Below the pieces are notes generated by a model. That model was not told where the DNA came from, did not search any database, and saw nothing but the letters and a program-made list of their open reading frames with translations. 37,263 nt of DNA, from positions 1 through 37,263 of the IMG/VR virus record IMGVR_UViG_3300037882_001567; one strand, written 5' to 3'. Source of the stretch: a virus. Both the position numbers and the translations under genes were made by a program. This document shows, in pieces, positions 8,796 to 17,859 of this stretch. Position 1 is the first letter of the stretch. Every line of letters starts with the position of its first letter.

Positions 8796-9806
8796 CTACA
8801 AACTACCCAACAAAACGCGCCTTGTGTCAAGAACAGCAAATCCCTGACTTGCCCAACCGTAAACACCGGCTCTACGCTGTCTGTGCAAGGTTGGGTCATC
8901 GAAGGTTTGTGGGTCTTCTTTGACCGGCATCACAAACACAAAGCTATCTGTCAGGTCCAAGCCCACAGCAAGTTCAACGTCGGAACCTGGAAGAACACCG
9001 CTTAGCTGGTCTTCAAAGTACAACTGATACTCTTGGCCTTCGCCAAGTTCGTACAAGCTGTGCAGTCTGACACCAAAGATGTCAGAAAGGACGTTCTCTT
9101 CACGGGAATTGAAGATACGATTACGAGTTCCGTCATCCACTTGGTCTACGTTCCAGTTGCGGATGTCCGCGAACGATTCTGGAGAGGTAAACAAGTCAGT
9201 AAGTCTGCCATGACTCAAAGAGGCAGAGTTACCGCCACCGTTTCTGGTCATAACATTTTGCAGCAAAGAAACAAGTCTCTTTGTGAATTGACCAGCAGCA
9301 GCATCACTATCGCTCACGATAATGTTACGGTCTACACCGGCAGCCAAAATGGTGTGCCAAGCGTCGTCGTTGAGCTTCTTGGTAAATTGAGCGCGCATGA
9401 TTTCCATGCAGCGACCAACAATGTCCCAACGAGCGTCACGAGCATACTTGAGGGACCAGTCGATAGCAGCACCAATGTCGTAGATTGGTACGTTAACGAA
9501 GTCACCACTGACCGCTCTTTGAGGAATATATCCCTGGTGAGGAATTGTATAAGCGACCCAGTCCTTTTCAGTACCAGGAGCCAGCAAGTCCAATGGGAAT
9601 TCAGCAGTTGCGTTGCCGTCGAGCGGGATACGAGTAAAGATAGATGAATAAATGTCACCTACCAAATTACCCTTGCGAAGGACTAGCTCAGCAGCCTTTG
9701 CAACTTCTCTCATAGCGGGTGCTGCTATGTTAATATCTGGAGAACCAGATTTAACCAGCATGTCATGCAAAGCTACTTGCTCTTCGCGTGTAAAAAGTTC
9801 AGCCAT
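8796..9806 (-). CDS. major capsid protein, HK97-like fold
   Basis: 336-aa protein in the canonical place after the decoration and protease-scaffold genes. It has an N-terminal helical arm (TREEQVALHDMLVKSG), a basic/hydrophobic E-loop-like part, a central spine helix (DIVGRCMEIMRAQFTKKLNDDAW) and a P-domain ending with VYGWASQGFAVLDTRRVLLGSL. The late FEDQLSGVLPGSDVELAVGLDLTDSFVFVMP segment (quoted in parts: VLPGSDVELAVG, DSFVFVMP) is the beta-rich A-domain end typical of HK97-type capsid proteins. SD GGAGAAAT precedes the ATG. Its own terminator follows directly. Confidence 0.8.
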   Translation of the reverse strand: MAELFTREEQVALHDMLVKSGSPDINIAAPAMREVAKAAELVLRKGNLVGDIYSSIFTRIPLDGNATAEFPLDLLAPGTEKDWVAYTIPHQGYIPQRAVSGDFVNVPIYDIGAAIDWSLKYARDARWDIVGRCMEIMRAQFTKKLNDDAWHTILAAGVDRNIIVSDSDAAAGQFTKRLVSLLQNVMTRNGGGNSASLSHGRLTDLFTSPESFADIRNWNVDQVDDGTRNRIFNSREENVLSDIFGVRLHSLYELGEGQEYQLYFEDQLSGVLPGSDVELAVGLDLTDSFVFVMPVKEDPQTFDDPTLHRQRRAGVYGWASQGFAVLDTRRVLLGSL

Positions 9807-9826
9807 TATAGTATTTCTCCAAAAAA

Positions 9827-10282
9827 TTATTCGACAGTGATTGCAACTTTAGCATAACCATCAGCATCTTTAGCACTCTTCCAGACACCAATCTGGGCGC
9901 TACCAGCAGTAGAAGTAAGCTCGCCGTTCGCATCGAAGTAAGCAGGCTCACCAGCAGCAGGTGTTTCACCAGACTTAATCATGTTAGTAACAACCCAACC
10001 ACGAGTTACGACTGTTACCTTACCACCAATTTGCTCTTCGCCATTGTGAGCATTTTGATGAGTCTGAGTCAAATCTTTGCTAACCATTCTGCTTAGGAGC
10101 AAACCAGCAGCAAGACCGTCGCCGGTGCCAGTTGGGATTTGCACTAGAGCATTTGGGTCATCCATACCAGCACCAGAGGCGCTAGAAGAATGGGTTACGA
10201 TGATGCCGGGAGCGGCAACCTCGTTCATAAAATATTCAACGGAAGAACCGAAGTGAATGTTACGGTCTGGTTTCAAAGCCAT
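9827..10282 (-). CDS. probable head decoration/stabilisation protein
   Basis: 151-aa protein immediately upstream of the capsid gene. Sequence features are a beta-rich small domain with GGKVTVVTRGWVVTN and AGEPAYFDANGELTSTAG followed by IGVWKSAKDADGYAKVAITVE, matching the appearance of capsid decoration proteins of the DUF2190/lambda gpD-like sort. No catalytic motifs. Gene order protease-scaffold, decoration, capsid is the usual one. The family call is from order and look, not from a search. Confidence 0.6.
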   Translation of the reverse strand: MALKPDRNIHFGSSVEYFMNEVAAPGIIVTHSSSASGAGMDDPNALVQIPTGTGDGLAAGLLLSRMVSKDLTQTHQNAHNGEEQIGGKVTVVTRGWVVTNMIKSGETPAAGEPAYFDANGELTSTAGSAQIGVWKSAKDADGYAKVAITVE

Positions 10283-10297
10283 TTAGGTATTCTCCAA

Positions 10298-11761
10298 TTA
10301 TCTTGTTCTTTTTTCTTGCAGTGCCTTTGTAAGCAAAGCAATACGGGTTTCATTAACAGCTTCAGCAGAAACGTCAGGAACGATGTTCACAACCGGTTCT
10401 ACAACTACAGAATCGAGAGCGCCAGCAGCGGCGACCTCACCAGCATCATCAACTTCAGCAGCATCAACCGTGGTTTCTACCACAGGAGCTACAGCTACAA
10501 CCACAGCAGCCTTGGCAGCTTGAGCAGCTTTAACGATTTCAGTAGCGACAACAGTAAACTGTTCGTCATTTAGATTGCTGAAAACCTTAACTTTGCCCTC
10601 GGCATCTGTCTTCTCTATACCGCCATCAACCAAAAGAGTGACGCGGTTCGCAAAAAGCTTCTCAGCCTTTGCAGTATTAATTTCAGTGTTCAACCCCTCG
10701 ATAGTTGCCTTGTCGGCAGCAGCGCTGGTAATTAAGGAGGCTTTATCAGCTTCCAGGCCAGCAAGCGTAGCGCTCAAAGCAGCATGGGAAGCGGTCAACT
10801 CGTCAACCTTAGCTGACAGAGCCGCCTTTTCCGCAAGAGCCACGTCTAGCGCAGCTTGAATTTCTGTTGGATTCACTATCTCAATCTCCGTGTTACAAAT
10901 GTCAGATGTAGCTTGGCTACGTACTAATGATACACCGGCCTTTTTAATAAAGGGGTTTTCTTCTATTGGTTTGCCCAATAAACTAGCAGTGGCTTTTGGA
11001 AGGCCATGAGAAAATATTACCGATGCTGTATTAGCCGGTCTTCTCACGTAACCCTTAGCACTGAAAACATAGTCTTTCAAGTATCTACCGATTTTATGGT
11101 CTTGGTAAGTTCCAGTACCACCGTATCGCTTTAGATGCTTACTTAAAAATGCCGTTTGGCTACCACGAGCCAACTTGTAGAATATATTATCGGGAGAGAT
11201 GATAGCATAATCAAAACCCCTAAAGATACATTCCATAGAAACAAACATCTCATTGTTCTTGATAGCTTCAATGAGGGCGCGGGTTCTCTCGATAAGAGCT
11301 GGGTCCGTCCAGTTAGTATATATCACCGCGCTGTTACAAACGTGGAAAATCTCAGGGAGACTTTCTTCTAGGGTATCGTCCGCTATGGTTTTCCCTTCTG
11401 CGTCAATAACCCAGCTATCAATCATGTGGCCGACGACTTGGTGTTCGTCATGGTCAATGTTTGTAGGCTTATTTGCAGGGGTTTTGCGGGCTGCCCAAGT
11501 CTCAGAAGGGCCTAGAACATCATCGTTGATATTCCAGACTGTGCTTGCTAATACGGAAAAAGTCGGGTATAATCCGTTAATATCTGTCAGGAAAGAATCG
11601 TTACTTATAGCTTTTTGTAGATAGCCATTTAGGTCTGAAGAAGCTAATGCCTTTTCGTAGGATTCAATAGCGGTATAATATTGAATCTTGGAATCGGCTT
11701 TGATTTGCTCGGCTAGGCCAGCAATGGAAGCTTCGTCAGGATATATGATAATTTCTGTCAT
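10298..11761 (-). CDS. prohead protease fused to scaffold (capsid assembly protease)
   Basis: 487-aa two-domain protein. Residues ~95-250 look like a U9/herpesvirus-type prohead protease: NIDHDEHQVVGHMIDSW carries candidate catalytic His104/His107, and MFVSMECIFRG carries candidate nucleophile Ser175, followed by the GYVRRPANTASVIF strand that usually reads VxxPANP in these enzymes. Residues ~300-375 are an Ala/Glu/Lys/Leu-rich coiled coil (LAEKAALSAKVDELTASHAAL), and the C-terminal ~80 residues are Ala/Val-rich, as in scaffolds. Fusing the two functions lets the protease cleave its own scaffold during head maturation. The gene follows portal and precedes decoration and capsid. Confidence 0.75.
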   Translation of the reverse strand: MTEIIIYPDEASIAGLAEQIKADSKIQYYTAIESYEKALASSDLNGYLQKAISNDSFLTDINGLYPTFSVLASTVWNINDDVLGPSETWAARKTPANKPTNIDHDEHQVVGHMIDSWVIDAEGKTIADDTLEESLPEIFHVCNSAVIYTNWTDPALIERTRALIEAIKNNEMFVSMECIFRGFDYAIISPDNIFYKLARGSQTAFLSKHLKRYGGTGTYQDHKIGRYLKDYVFSAKGYVRRPANTASVIFSHGLPKATASLLGKPIEENPFIKKAGVSLVRSQATSDICNTEIEIVNPTEIQAALDVALAEKAALSAKVDELTASHAALSATLAGLEADKASLITSAAADKATIEGLNTEINTAKAEKLFANRVTLLVDGGIEKTDAEGKVKVFSNLNDEQFTVVATEIVKAAQAAKAAVVVAVAPVVETTVDAAEVDDAGEVAAAGALDSVVVEPVVNIVPDVSAEAVNETRIALLTKALQEKRTR

Positions 11762-11795
11762 GTATATATTCTCGAATGAAATGTCAGGTTACGAC

Positions 11796-11804
11796 ATTAT
11801 ACAC
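11796..11804 (-). promoter_or_regulatory. GTGTATAAT box upstream of protease-scaffold gene
   Basis: The box overlaps the last codons of the portal gene and lies 35 bases before the ATG at 11761. Same motif and spacing as before three other leftward genes; no TTGACA-like -35. Confidence 0.45.
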
Positions 11805-13971
11805 CCTCTCCGTGATACCTAGCGTATGTGGCCGCATACAGAGTCCGTATTTCATCCATAGTAAGCTTCCGCTTTAGGTCAGCACTGACGCTACTAGCCA
11901 AAGCCAATGTCGAATTCGTTATCTGTTCTCCGGCTGGACCCTTCCCTAACGCAGCTAAGATAGAGTCCTCAGTAACCTCAGCCAGTGGCTCCAAGTTCCA
12001 CAAAGCATCGAACTTAATGCGTTCGGCAATTGCCGACTCTTCATTAGTCAATTGTCTCATGTTCTTTCGATTGAACTGCTCCAAGATGAGCGGATTTACC
12101 ACCTGAGCAATAGCCCCTTGCGCAACACTCGCCCACAATTCTAGAACAGCTTTACTACGCGGGGTGAAACGCTTGGTCTTTCTCTTGGTGGAATCCTTCT
12201 TATTCTTAGGACGACCCTGTGAAGGAACCCCCTTCTTTTTAGCTGGTGGTCCGTTAGGTCCAACCGGAGGAGCTTTCATTTCCAGGGCGGGTTTTTCCCC
12301 ACCTTTCTTTTCTTCCAGTTCGAGACCTAGTTCACTTGGAGTAACGACACCACTCTGAGCGAAAATCTTCTTGAGGGCATTGTGGAACTCTGGCTCATGG
12401 AACGGTGAGGACTTCGGCACTAGTCTACCCGCCTCTCTATCTCTAGTTTCCCGATTGGTACGAATGCGTTCCATTTCAGGGTCATGCTTAAACTTCTGGC
12501 GGATTAGCTCATCACTAATCAAATTACGGTCAGACAGTTGGATAAGTAGGGCATACATAGCTTGAGTATCGCCAAGATTAGGCACATCGAATTCAAGCTT
12601 AGCGGCAAACCTAAAGCCCATCGCCTTGCGCACAATTTCAAATTGCTCTTCCCAAAAAGAGCGAAGAACGGCGCGCCCATACTCTAATCTCTGCACCAGT
12701 GTTTGCAGCGAGATATAGTTGTTGGTGGTGCCGGTTGCCCCGAATGTACCGGTCAAAGTAGGCGGAATGCCCATCCCGGCATAGATGTTGTTAAGAGTGG
12801 CTTGATATTTCTCATCACCTAGAAACTGGTGGACTGTGGTGGTGGTTTCCAGCAAATCAATGTCTGGACCCCACACCAAGTCTAAAGTACCAACGCCGGT
12901 ATGAGACTGTAGGATTTCAGATAGCTTTGCGGCGGCTGCCCTAGTAGGAGCAATCTTCTCTTTCAAATCACCGAGCTTCCACACTCTAATGCTAGACATA
13001 GCCCCATCTAGTGCTGCAACATCTGCGAGCTTTAGCTTCTCAAGCACAAAAATATCGTCCATGATAGCATAAGTAATAGGAAGGGCCCACTCTTGCCAGT
13101 CGTCCTTCTTATAGAAGAAGACGCGGGTTTTAACAGGGTCCAAGATTATTAGCTTAGAAGTTTTCGCAGCCTGAATAATATCAGGCGGTAAATTAGCAAC
13201 TACATCCCGCTCGTCTTGATTCTTAGGAGACTGTATGATTCTCTTTAGATGGTCAGGAAGCCTGATGCCATAGGTAGGGTTACCCATGTAAGAAGATAGG
13301 GGACCACCAGTGACTTCTAGGTGGGCAGGGTGATGGAACACATAATTCCACGGTATCTCTTTAGCTGCGGTACTTAGATACTCAATATCCACATCAGGCT
13401 TAGCTACAGCTTTACGGAGTTTCTCTTGGTCTGAACCCTTAAGTTTGGCTGTCTGCCAAGTGATAGGCACGCTCGCTAAACGATAAAGATAGTTAGCGAA
13501 TCTTTCAGATACAAAGTCCCCACCGACTCGTTTCCACCAGTTCTGATGGAATTTCTCAATGCTTTTATTAGGGTGGACTACTCTAATACCCTGGCAAGTA
13601 AAGTCGCCCATCAAGTCCATGATGTTGCGGATAAGACCTACACGCTGGTAGATTATATCGCACTGAGTGATAATCTCCTTAACCTTAACCGGAATTGCTT
13701 CCGAAGGGCGGAAAGCCTCATACCCCTCTCGCGTTAAACCAGGACGACCCGACACATTAGGGGCTAAATTAGAAAAGTCCTGATGCCAACCGGCAGATGT
13801 TCTTTGGACTCCCACAAATTCGTTTACGGCGTCACTCATCGCCTGGAAGGCTTTAGCCCGCTCGCCGGCATCGGGTACTATATTACCGTCCCACGATACG
13901 TACATTTGTTCCAGGGCGGCTGGTGGGTTGGCTGAAATATGGCTTTGAGGTAGCTTCTTTTTAGCTGGCAT
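11797..13971 (-). CDS. portal protein
   Basis: 724-aa protein directly after TerL, the usual place of the portal. It has the DUF935/phage-portal style: an N-terminal Asn/Pro-rich segment, the helical region VGLIRNIMDLMGDFTCQGI, a clip/wing part with IRVWKLGDLKEKIAPT...TLDLVWGPDIDL, then GMGIPPTLTGTFGATGTTNNYISLQTLVQRLEY (quoted in parts: GMGIPPTLTG, TNNYISLQTLVQRLEY), which matches the portal stem/crown helix region. A basic Lys-rich linker (residues ~600-625) and a helical tail follow. Start chosen at 13971 (MPAKKKL) because AGGATTACCA precedes it; the upstream hydrophobic stretch in frame belongs to the end of the TerL reading region. A 71-aa relative of one segment is encoded at 17644-17859. 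Confidence 0.85.
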   Translation of the reverse strand: MPAKKKLPQSHISANPPAALEQMYVSWDGNIVPDAGERAKAFQAMSDAVNEFVGVQRTSAGWHQDFSNLAPNVSGRPGLTREGYEAFRPSEAIPVKVKEIITQCDIIYQRVGLIRNIMDLMGDFTCQGIRVVHPNKSIEKFHQNWWKRVGGDFVSERFANYLYRLASVPITWQTAKLKGSDQEKLRKAVAKPDVDIEYLSTAAKEIPWNYVFHHPAHLEVTGGPLSSYMGNPTYGIRLPDHLKRIIQSPKNQDERDVVANLPPDIIQAAKTSKLIILDPVKTRVFFYKKDDWQEWALPITYAIMDDIFVLEKLKLADVAALDGAMSSIRVWKLGDLKEKIAPTRAAAAKLSEILQSHTGVGTLDLVWGPDIDLLETTTTVHQFLGDEKYQATLNNIYAGMGIPPTLTGTFGATGTTNNYISLQTLVQRLEYGRAVLRSFWEEQFEIVRKAMGFRFAAKLEFDVPNLGDTQAMYALLIQLSDRNLISDELIRQKFKHDPEMERIRTNRETRDREAGRLVPKSSPFHEPEFHNALKKIFAQSGVVTPSELGLELEEKKGGEKPALEMKAPPVGPNGPPAKKKGVPSQGRPKNKKDSTKRKTKRFTPRSKAVLELWASVAQGAIAQVVNPLILEQFNRKNMRQLTNEESAIAERIKFDALWNLEPLAEVTEDSILAALGKGPAGEQITNSTLALASSVSADLKRKLTMDEIRTLYAATYARYHGEGV

Positions 13972-14008
13972 TGGTAATCCTATTAAGCAGGTGAGTAATA
14001 GCATTAGG

Positions 14009-14017
14009 ATAATACAC
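14009..14017 (-). promoter_or_regulatory. GTGTATTAT box upstream of portal gene
   Basis: The box abuts the TerL stop codon and lies 38 bases before the portal ATG. It belongs to the set of four GTGTATWAT boxes in the leftward block. Confidence 0.4.
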
Positions 14018-17000
14018 CTAACGTCTAGCCACCCCGTAAACAACACCCTGCTGATTCATCTTATCGGTAAACCAAGCCGGTCCCTTATACATATCTCCGA
14101 AGGTTGGGGCCGCCACCATATCCTTCGCAAAGCCCCCTATAACGTCATACTCTACTGGAACAGGAGCCCTAGCAATACTACGCGCAATAGAATTAGCAAT
14201 TAACAAGGCAGAATAGCGGTCTTTTCTGATGCGCCCCTTCTTACCGCCTTCTAGCTTGACTTCTGGAACGTCCCATCTGTCTCTACCGCCCACACCAGTT
14301 CCCGTCACTGTATGAGTGATACATGTAAGTTCATTCTTTAGTTCTTCGATTTCTAAGACGCAATCCTCTAAGGTATCAAACAGGACCAACTCCTTGCCGT
14401 GTTTTTTCTTATATTCCTCCATGCGAATTCCATCATCCGTAAATGCCATCTCTAAGCTGATAGGGTCAAAGCGAGGGAACAATAGAACTTTATCTTCTAA
14501 GTCTTTTCTCATGCCGGTATTAGCTGCGTAGGTCCAGTCGGCACGGGCGAACTGCACCATTTCGAGAACGTGTAAACCCGCCTCTAAGTCATAGTCATTC
14601 TTCTTGTCAGGGTCTATAACCGGCCAGATAGGCTGTTCCTTGTCAGCATAGCGGATTTTGTCAGCATCGTGCAACGCTTCCATAATGCTGATACCACCAC
14701 CTTGAGCATCTAATCCGATAGCGGCCCCTAGGGGGTGTCCCTCAGCTAGTGGAAACACTTTCATCAAGTCCCGTATCTTACGCGCACAGTAAGCGTTGAA
14801 GTCTGTGATGTCAGTTAAGCCCGCATTCTTACGGGCAATAAAGTCAGACCGCTTAGTGGTCCAGCAGTAGACCACCCTCTGATGATTAGGATGGACCTCT
14901 AAGACAACTATAGAGAAGTTGTCTGCTTCAGAGGCAGGGTCTATACCATAGACATAGTGACATCCCGGTGTGCCTCTTCTGACTGCGTCAAAAACCCGTG
15001 GACACCACGGAGCCCAGTGTGGTCCTTCTATAGTGCTTTCATTAGCTACGCAGCTCTCAATCAAGCTGCGCTTAAAGTATCCGTCTGAATCTTCAACAAA
15101 GACGGCACCATATTCCATAGCATAAATGCTGGAATTAACAGTGGCTTTAGCTCGTAGTATAACATCCTCATCCATGAAGCCTTTAGGTACTAACTCATAC
15201 GGTAGACGAATAACGCTGTATTTCTTAGGGTTGACCTTAAAAGCTTCTTCGTCATTAAAGGCATCTCCTAGTGCTTTCTTCAGTTCGTTTATGTCTCCAT
15301 GACTTTTAATATAGGTGGAATGCTTCTTCCAGTAAGTAGCAAAATGCTTGAAACCATAGTCCGCAGTTCCAGAAACGATAGACTGGTTTCCTAACTTGTT
15401 AGAAAATTGTTCTTCCTGAGTGGGTGTCCATAGGTCATCAGCTATCAACGCATCTCTGCGATACGAGTCCTGCACGCCTTCCCAAGGGGAAGATTTAACA
15501 ACACCGAACCCGCCCACTACTGTATCGTAAATAGTAGGACTAATGCTTGCAAATTCATCTGCAATAACAATGGTAGCGCGCAAACCTCTAATCTTTGACC
15601 CGTCCCCTAAAGGAATGGCAATTGCAAAGTTACCATTAATATTCATAGTCCATCTGTCTGTGTCGTGAGAAGGACCGGTCTTCTTACCGGTACCAGCTAG
15701 CGACCTATAAATTGGGGAATTGTGCCAAAGAGTATCCATATAGTCAAAGATAATCTTAGACTGACGAAAAGCAGCACCCACTATAACTATCTTACAACCC
15801 GCAGAACCATCTTCATTGCAAGGTGTGAGCAGCAATCTAAGCATTGCATAAATGGCGAGCAGAAAGCTATTATGAGTAACAATATAATCCTTGGTAATGT
15901 AAGTATGGTCATAACTATCTACTTGAATACAATAACCATCAGATTTACCTATATATTCGATATTAGTAATAAAGCTTTTTGTAAACTTACTTACTCCCTG
16001 TTTGGATAATGGGTGAACAAGATAAGACAATTTTCTTTCTAATGTAAAAACAGGTTCTTTAGTATATAATCTAATTCGATGACAATCTTTATACCTTTTG
16101 CCGTTATACCAAGCTTCTTTAAGAGAGTGCCGGCATGATATTCCTAAAGACCTAACCAAGTCTAAAACATCCGCAGATAATCTAGGAGATACAGTATAAT
16201 ATTCTATACTATTTTTACTAGAATAACCATCAGTATCCATCAATCCCTTTAATAGCTCTAGTCTCTGGGTTGTGTCTCCATATTTGTATTGCTCTGGAAT
16301 AAATTTTTCATCAGATAAAATGTGACCAAAACCTAGAATACTACATAATTTCTTAAACGGTAATACTGTTTTGTCTGTTCTTTTAACTCCATATGTATAT
16401 TTATCTTTGTGCTTCACTAATTGATACCCGTTGGGCAACAAAGAATTAAATCTGTCTGCTACTTCTGGGTCATTTGACGTAATGGTAATTTGGCTACCTC
16501 TAAAACACCCGTCTCCTAAGAGAACACCCACAATATATGGATGTATTAGACAATCCTTTGGCTCTTCATCTATTAGTGGCGAATTAGTTGGTATAGCATA
16601 TCTATATTCAATACCAAAAGACTTACCAAATTTCCTATTGGTATAATAAGAATTAATCATATCTTTAGTGGACACTGTGCGATAATTTTGGCGGCTATGG
16701 TCCCACACTTTCCACTGATGGTCTTCACAAGAATCAATGGTTCTGCCGTCTCGTAATGTAATACGATAAAAATTTAAGTTTTTTTGTAAGAATGTGGTTC
16801 CTGTGACATTACACAATTTACCATCTCCTCCGTAAACCTTATCTCCTTTTTCTATTGCTTTGATAGTTTTCCATCCGTGCTGGACCCTGACTAGCTCATC
16901 TGGATGCAGGGCTTTTCCCCAACCACGAGCCGCGATAAACATAGGGAATTGCTTAGTCCACAACTCCTCTAAGATAACCGATTGCTCTGGTAACAGATTG

Positions 17001-17209
17001 ATATTTAATAGAAGCTTAGCGGCTAAGGCTAGATACGCGGGGTCTGTCATTACTCGAAGTTCTCTCAGTCCGAGCTGGCTCTTTTCTTCGGCTGTTCTAT
17101 CCATGAGAGGATTAAAAAAATCAGGCGATTTCACTATTGTCTTAGTGTCGCCTATTCTTAGCCAAGCATCTTCGTACTTGTCGTACTTAATCGGGCTTAT
17201 ATCTAGCAT
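14018..17209 (-). CDS. terminase large subunit (packaging ATPase/nuclease) containing an intein
   Basis: 1063-aa precursor; the host protein is 715 aa after removal of residues 100-447. The ATPase Walker A is ARGWGK followed, after the intein, by S448. Walker B is IVIADE near 547-552. The nuclease domain shows acidic residues in VYGIDPASEADN (Asp757), IGLDAQGGG (Asp834) and a late VLFDTLEDCVLEIEEL. It packages the genome by translocating DNA into the prohead through the portal encoded next. The ATG lies inside the end of the ERCC4-nuclease gene (23-base overlap). Packaging needs an unbroken P-loop, so activity depends on splicing. Confidence 0.93.
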   Translation of the reverse strand: MLDISPIKYDKYEDAWLRIGDTKTIVKSPDFFNPLMDRTAEEKSQLGLRELRVMTDPAYLALAAKLLLNINLLPEQSVILEELWTKQFPMFIAARGWGKALHPDELVRVQHGWKTIKAIEKGDKVYGGDGKLCNVTGTTFLQKNLNFYRITLRDGRTIDSCEDHQWKVWDHSRQNYRTVSTKDMINSYYTNRKFGKSFGIEYRYAIPTNSPLIDEEPKDCLIHPYIVGVLLGDGCFRGSQITITSNDPEVADRFNSLLPNGYQLVKHKDKYTYGVKRTDKTVLPFKKLCSILGFGHILSDEKFIPEQYKYGDTTQRLELLKGLMDTDGYSSKNSIEYYTVSPRLSADVLDLVRSLGISCRHSLKEAWYNGKRYKDCHRIRLYTKEPVFTLERKLSYLVHPLSKQGVSKFTKSFITNIEYIGKSDGYCIQVDSYDHTYITKDYIVTHNSFLLAIYAMLRLLLTPCNEDGSAGCKIVIVGAAFRQSKIIFDYMDTLWHNSPIYRSLAGTGKKTGPSHDTDRWTMNINGNFAIAIPLGDGSKIRGLRATIVIADEFASISPTIYDTVVGGFGVVKSSPWEGVQDSYRRDALIADDLWTPTQEEQFSNKLGNQSIVSGTADYGFKHFATYWKKHSTYIKSHGDINELKKALGDAFNDEEAFKVNPKKYSVIRLPYELVPKGFMDEDVILRAKATVNSSIYAMEYGAVFVEDSDGYFKRSLIESCVANESTIEGPHWAPWCPRVFDAVRRGTPGCHYVYGIDPASEADNFSIVVLEVHPNHQRVVYCWTTKRSDFIARKNAGLTDITDFNAYCARKIRDLMKVFPLAEGHPLGAAIGLDAQGGGISIMEALHDADKIRYADKEQPIWPVIDPDKKNDYDLEAGLHVLEMVQFARADWTYAANTGMRKDLEDKVLLFPRFDPISLEMAFTDDGIRMEEYKKKHGKELVLFDTLEDCVLEIEELKNELTCITHTVTGTGVGGRDRWDVPEVKLEGGKKGRIRKDRYSALLIANSIARSIARAPVPVEYDVIGGFAKDMVAAPTFGDMYKGPAWFTDKMNQQGVVYGVARR
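15869..16912 (-). other. intein in TerL Walker A, class 3 signature, with LAGLIDADG endonuclease
   Basis: 348 aa inserted between Lys99 and Ser448 of the P-loop (GK|S). Residue 1 is Ala, not Cys or Ser, so standard class 1 splicing is excluded. The non-contiguous class 3 triad is visible: Trp two residues after the block B His (CEDHQW), Cys in block F (GYCIQVDSYDHTYIT) where class 1 inteins have Asp, and Thr before the terminal His-Asn (IVTHN). The +1 residue is Ser. Endonuclease motifs are YIVGVLLGDG (block C) and LELLKGLMDTDG (block E), both with acidic residues. The class 3 assignment rests on the known signature described for phage inteins such as the mycobacteriophage DnaB one. Confidence 0.9.
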
Positions 17210-17651
17210 GTACTCTCTTCATTATATTAGTAGCCATCCACAACGCATTATCAGTATCACCGCAAAACACTACGTCCACCCCGTAGTCAATCTGAATCTC
17301 AGAAAGCTTCTTCATTATAAAGGGGCCCTTAACCTTAATGAATTTCTGTTTAGCTTTAGGTATGGTGGAACCCTCTGGATAAGACCTAATATCATCAATG
17401 CCAAATTCCAACAATAGAAAGCGATGCTCGTAGGAACCCATGCGTTCCATCTCGCGCCAGAAACGGTCCTCTGTGATGTTGATAGCTAGTTCCGCTACAT
17501 TCCGCTTACGCTCGATAACAAGCTTCTGCTCTAGACCCTCTACTGTATAATCACCAGTATCTAGTTTGCGATTAATAACTTCAGCAACTTCGGCACAACT
17601 AGCAATTGCAAGCGGGATTTGCTCTCTGGTATCGACAATGACATTAAACAT
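17187..17651 (-). CDS. ERCC4/XPF-type nuclease
   Basis: 154-aa single-domain nuclease. Conserved elements of the ERCC4 nuclease fold are present: VDTREQ (residues 6-11), LDTGDYTVEG (30-39) and VIERKR (45-50), giving the GDYx(n)ERK metal-binding core. There is no helix-hairpin-helix partner domain. Such phage proteins are thought to cut branched or flapped DNA, for example clearing replication intermediates before packaging, which fits its place next to TerL. It overlaps the 71-aa portal-like gene by 8 bases and runs 23 bases into TerL. Confidence 0.85.
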   Translation of the reverse strand: MFNVIVDTREQIPLAIASCAEVAEVINRKLDTGDYTVEGLEQKLVIERKRNVAELAINITEDRFWREMERMGSYEHRFLLLEFGIDDIRSYPEGSTIPKAKQKFIKVKGPFIMKKLSEIQIDYGVDVVFCGDTDNALWMATNIMKRVHARYKPD

Positions 17652-17859
17652 TTTCTTCCGGTCTTGTAATGGTTATAATATCAGTGTACTCTTCCCCCAC
17701 CACATCTTCAATCACAGTACACTTTAAATCAGGGCCCCAAATAATATCTAGGGTCTCTCCGGTAACATGATTCTCTAGTATCTTTGCTAACTTATTTGCC
17801 ATCTCTGCCGTAGGCACAATCTTGTGTTCTAAGCTGCCCATATTCCACAATCTAATCAT
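17644..17859 (-). CDS. 71-aa stand-alone copy of a portal segment
   Basis: The protein IRLWNMGSLEHKIVPT...LAKILENH...TLDIIWGPDLK aligns without gaps in its first ~45 residues to the portal segment IRVWKLGDLKEKIAPT...LSEILQSH...TLDLVWGPDID; the rest diverges. The frame is open, has its own ATG, and overlaps both neighbours by exactly 8 bases, like other genes in the operon, so it is expressed unless mutated. It could be a relic of a portal gene recombination, or a small protein that mimics or caps a portal surface. The homology is clear by eye; the function is not known. Confidence 0.7.
   Translation of the reverse strand: MIRLWNMGSLEHKIVPTAEMANKLAKILENHVTGETLDIIWGPDLKCTVIEDVVGEEYTDIITITRPEENV

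Noticed and set aside
8726-8899. Longer start of the LAGLIDADG endonuclease
   Set aside because: The extension runs through the terminator into the capsid gene; the ATG at 8725 has AGGG at 5 bases.
13972-14046. Hydrophobic N-terminal extension of the portal frame
   Set aside because: It overlaps the end of TerL and has no ribosome site; the MPAKKK start at 13971 has AGGA upstream.
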